Below, piece by piece: positions 61,651-64,000 of a DNA stretch of 64,000 bases. Location: NCBI RefSeq assembly GCF_002563775.1, contig NZ_PDJO01000001.1:2606501-2670500 (forward strand), written 5' to 3'. The first letter of the stretch is position 1; the number at the start of each line of letters is the position of its first letter. The DNA is from Thioclava sp. ES.031 (lineage in GTDB: Bacteria > Pseudomonadota > Alphaproteobacteria > Rhodobacterales > Rhodobacteraceae). Below the pieces are notes generated by a model. The model saw nothing but the letters and a program-made list of their open reading frames with translations, had not been told where the DNA came from and did no database searches. The translations under genes and the position numbers were made by a program.

Positions 61651-62571
61651 TCAGGCCGATGCCAGTGCCTCTGCCGAGCATACACCCGCGCCGGGCAGGC
61701 TGTAAGCCTGTGCGGGCGAGCAGGTTTCCCAGCACCACGCATCGGGGCGCTCGAACAGCGCCCGCAGAAGCTGGTTGGTCATCGCATGACCCGCGCGGTT
61801 GCCGCGATAGCGTCCGAGGATCGGCGCGCCCGCAAGCGCGAGATCGCCAAGCGCATCGAGCATCTTGTGGCGCACGGGCTCATCCGCATGACGCAGGCCG
61901 CCGGGGCTGAGCACCTTGTCGCCATCGACGACCACGGCATTCTCGAACGTGCCGCCGAGGCTGAGCCCCTTCTCGCGCATCGCATCGACATCGGCGAGGC
62001 GGCAGAAGGTGCGGCTGTCCATCAGCTCGCGCACGAAAGCGCCATTGGCCATCTTGAGGCGCTTGCTCTGACGACCGATCGCGGCATCGGTGAAGTCGAT
62101 TGCGAAATCGATCTCGAGGCCCGCGGCAGGTTCGATGCGCGCTACGGCCTGACCGTTACGCACTTCGACCGGTTTGAGGATGCGGATCGCACGCAGTTCA
62201 GCGGCAAGCTCACGCAAACCAGCCGCGCGGAACGCCACGACGAACGGGGCCGAAGACCCGTCGAGGATCGGCACTTCCGGCCCGTCGAGCGAGATCAGCG
62301 CGTTGTGGATGCCCGAGCCCACGAGAGCCGCCATCAGGTGCTCGATCGTGGAGACCTGAACGCCGTCCTCGTTTTCGATCAGCGTGCAGAGCGTCGCGCT
62401 CGGCACGTTGCTCCACAAAGCGGGCACGCGCGGGTTCACGCCCGACACATCGGTGCGACGGAACACGATCCCATGGCCCGCAGGCGCCGGATGCACATGC
62501 ATCTCGACCGGGGCGCCCGAATGGAGCCCAACGCCGGAAAAGGCCACGGATTTGGCAAGCGTCGTCTGCAC
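61651..62571 (-). CDS. lpxC: UDP-3-O-acyl-N-acetylglucosamine deacetylase LpxC
   Basis: The 306-residue enzyme catalyses the committed step of lipid A synthesis. The zinc site is seen in VSTIEHLMAALVG (His), ADEPVRHKMLDALGDLALAG (His, Asp) and the later NRAGHAMTNQ (His). I place the start at a GTG codon, 62571, because it yields the typical (M)QTTLAKSVAFSGVGLHSG and has GAGG 5 bases upstream; the ATG at 62613 would add 14 unrelated residues. It is followed by bamD. Confidence 0.93.
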   Translation of the reverse strand: MQTTLAKSVAFSGVGLHSGAPVEMHVHPAPAGHGIVFRRTDVSGVNPRVPALWSNVPSATLCTLIENEDGVQVSTIEHLMAALVGSGIHNALISLDGPEVPILDGSSAPFVVAFRAAGLRELAAELRAIRILKPVEVRNGQAVARIEPAAGLEIDFAIDFTDAAIGRQSKRLKMANGAFVRELMDSRTFCRLADVDAMREKGLSLGGTFENAVVVDGDKVLSPGGLRHADEPVRHKMLDALGDLALAGAPILGRYRGNRAGHAMTNQLLRALFERPDAWCWETCSPAQAYSLPGAGVCSAEALASA

Positions 62572-62748
62572 GATAACCTCACAACTTTTTTCTCTGGCGA
62601 TCCACGAACACACGGGTCCGAGAGCCGCAGCATCAGTTAGTCAGAGACGGCGGGGTTAACAATTCACTCTTTGTAACGGCCTGAAACATTGCGTCCGCGA
62701 TCAGGCGGAACGCCGCGCAAACGCACATAAATCCCTGATTTAGAATAG

Positions 62749-62776
62749 AAAAAGGCCCGCTCTCGCAGGCCTTTTT
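62749..62776 (-). terminator. Terminator after ftsZ
   Basis: AAAAAGGCC (62749-62757) and GGCCTTTTT (62768-62776) pair around CGCTCTCGCA. The stem lies 28 bases past the ftsZ stop codon and has a T-run in the ftsZ direction. Confidence 0.8.
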
Positions 62777-62804
62777 CGACGTTTCGTGAAGACTTTGTGA
62801 GCGA

Positions 62805-64000
62805 TTAATTCGCCTGACGGCGCAGGAATGCCGGGATCTCGATACGATCCTGATCCTCGGATTGCTCGTCGTCATAGCTTTCGGCGCGCGGCTGAGCGGT
62901 CTGCGGACGCTGCTGCGGCGCGGGCTGCTGCGGAGCGGGCTGCTGGGGCGCGTGGCCCTGCTCGGCATGGCCGTGGCCGGTCATGCGATTGATCAGCGAG
63001 TTGATGCCAAAGCGCGGACGCTCTGCCTGCGGCTGCGGTTGCGGCTGCTGCGGTGCGGCCGGGCGAGTCGCCGCCATCGGACGCTGCGCGGGCGCGCTCG
63101 ACGGAGCCTTGTTCACCGCCGCCTCGAGACGACGCAGGGCTTCCGGCGACGGGGTGCCGGGCTGCCGCGGACGCGGTGCGACATAGTCATGCGCGCCGTC
63201 TTCGACATGCAGATCCTGCGCGGGCGCGGGCTGCGGACGATAGGCCGGCGGCGGCAGGTCGTCAGCGGCTTCCTGAGCGCGCGGCTGCTCCATCGTGGCG
63301 CGGGCTGCGGGCGCGTCGAACAGGGTCCGCTCTTGTGCGGCCTGCTGCGGTTGCGGCGCGGGCTGCGGGGCTGCCTGAGCGGCCGGTGCCTGTTGCGGCG
63401 CGGGCTGCGGGGCCGGAGCGGGCTGCGGCGCCGGAGCGGGTGCATGCTCGATGGTGGCCTCGGCTGCGGTTTCCGCGGGCTTCAGCGGCTCGGCGAGCGT
63501 GCGGCGCGGCACCGGAACTTCTGCCGGGGTGGCCAGCGCGTCTATACCGGTCGCGACCACGGAGACGCGCATCGCGCCTTCCATTTCGGGGTCCAGCGTC
63601 GAGCCGACGATGATGTTGGCATCCGCATCGACCTCTTCGCGAATGCGGTTGGCCGCTTCGTCGAGTTCGAACAGCGTCAGGTCGTAGCCGCCGGTGATGT
63701 TGATCAGCACGCCCTTGGCGCCTGCCAGCGAGATCTCGTCGAGGAGCGGGTTCGCGATGGCCTTCTCGGCGGCCTGAACCGCGCGATCTTCGCCCGTCGC
63801 CTCGCCGGTGCCCATCATCGCCTTGCCCATCTCGTCCATCACCGCGCGCACGTCGGCGAAGTCGAGGTTGATCAGGCCCGGACGGACCATCAGGTCGGTC
63901 ACACCCTTCACGCCCTGATACAGAACGTCGTCCGCCATCGAGAAGGCTTCGGTGAAGGTGGTCTTCTCATTGGCCAGACGGAACAGGTTCTGGTTCGGAA
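62805..64000 (-). CDS. ftsZ: Cell-division GTPase FtsZ, C-terminal part (start beyond the window)
   Basis: The frame is open to the right edge and encodes about 398 residues of FtsZ. It begins [15 protein letters not shown], includes the T7/synergy loop region [21 protein letters not shown] and [12 protein letters not shown] of the C-terminal domain. A long linker rich in Pro, Ala and Gln follows (near 200 residues), then the conserved C-terminal peptide [13 protein letters not shown]. The long linker is typical of Rhodobacterales. The nucleotide-binding N-terminus is outside the window. Confidence 0.95.
   Translation of the reverse strand, partial: PNQNLFRLANEKTTFTEAFSMADDVLYQGVKGVTDLMVRPGLINLDFADVRAVMDEMGKAMMGTGEATGEDRAVQAAEKAIANPLLDEISLAGAKGVLINITGGYDLTLFELDEAANRIREEVDADANIIVGSTLDPEMEGAMRVSVVATGIDALATPAEVPVPRRTLAEPLKPAETAAEATIEHAPAPAPQPAPAPQPAPQQAPAAQAAPQPAPQPQQAAQERTLFDAPAARATMEQPRAQEAADDLPPPAYRPQPAPAQDLHVEDGAHDYVAPRPRQPGTPSPEALRRLEAAVNKAPSSAPAQRPMAATRPAAPQQPQPQPQAERPRFGINSLINRMTGHGHAEQGHAPQQPAPQQPAPQQRPQTAQPRAESYDDEQSEDQDRIEIPAFLRRQAN

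Noticed and set aside
1..64000. CRISPR array or cobalamin, SAM or glycine riboswitch
   Set aside because: No regularly spaced direct repeats were seen, and no recognisable riboswitch core was found upstream of cobS, mdeA or other candidate genes.

Overview
The window is GC-rich alphaproteobacterial chromosome, almost certainly from the Rhodobacterales (Rhodobacteraceae/Paracoccaceae; a Thioclava-like genus is only a guess). Supporting this are the ftsZ-lpxC-bamD-recN block, cobS and cobT with a J-domain gene nearby, a tauR/tpa/tauABC taurine locus, a haem-uptake locus with its own TonB/ExbBD genes, and many small Rhodobacterales-type genes (DUF465, DUF1992, DUF4177).

Layout. 1-445: end of an IS1182-type element cut by the window edge. 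608-5300: universal stress protein with SulP transporter, a LuxR-type regulator and a decayed integrase. 5320-8143: a minus-strand operon of a MerR-methyltransferase fusion, a GNAT acetyltransferase and rsgA. 8243-12394: mdeR, mdeA and mdeB, a methionine-to-2-oxobutyrate degradation module. 12.7-18.4 kb: an accessory segment with a ribbon-helix-helix protein, an unknown 161-residue protein, a zinc-finger GIY-YIG protein, a soluble FtsH-like AAA-peptidase, an excisionase-like gene and a tyrosine integrase. It ends in the 3' two thirds of a tRNA-Gly(CCC) gene, which looks like an attachment-site scar.

18.5-31.8 kb: Na/phosphate cotransporter, then the haem system (tonB, exbD, exbD, exbB, a small exported protein and the receptor on the minus strand; hmuSTUV on the plus strand) and several small housekeeping or unknown genes. 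32.0-40.7 kb: an OxyR-like regulator without cysteines, an SDR, a TauE-type exporter and the taurine locus. The tau genes import taurine and transaminate it to sulfoacetaldehyde; xsc, the expected next enzyme, is not in the window. 40.8-43.4 kb: PQQ-type sugar dehydrogenase, J-domain and DUF4177 genes.

43.5-45.2 kb: a complete copy of the IS, with 20-bp perfect inverted ends, just upstream of cobS. cobS and cobT are separated by three unrelated genes, one with a different base composition. 50.6-58.9 kb: aminopeptidase P, ackA, a MaoC-Pta fusion, a GlcD-type oxidase, a SnoaL-like protein and two glycosyltransferase-like genes. 58.9-64.0 kb: recN, bamD, lpxC and the C-terminal part of ftsZ, which runs off the right edge.

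Most unusual points: a tandem exbD pair in which the second copy has Asn in place of the proton-carrying Asp; the accessory island with its GIY-YIG and AAA-M41 cargo; the tRNA-Gly scar without a visible partner; direct repeats likely to be TauR operators; an inverted repeat between the divergent haem genes; and a recurrent GGGATATTT palindromic intergenic element.
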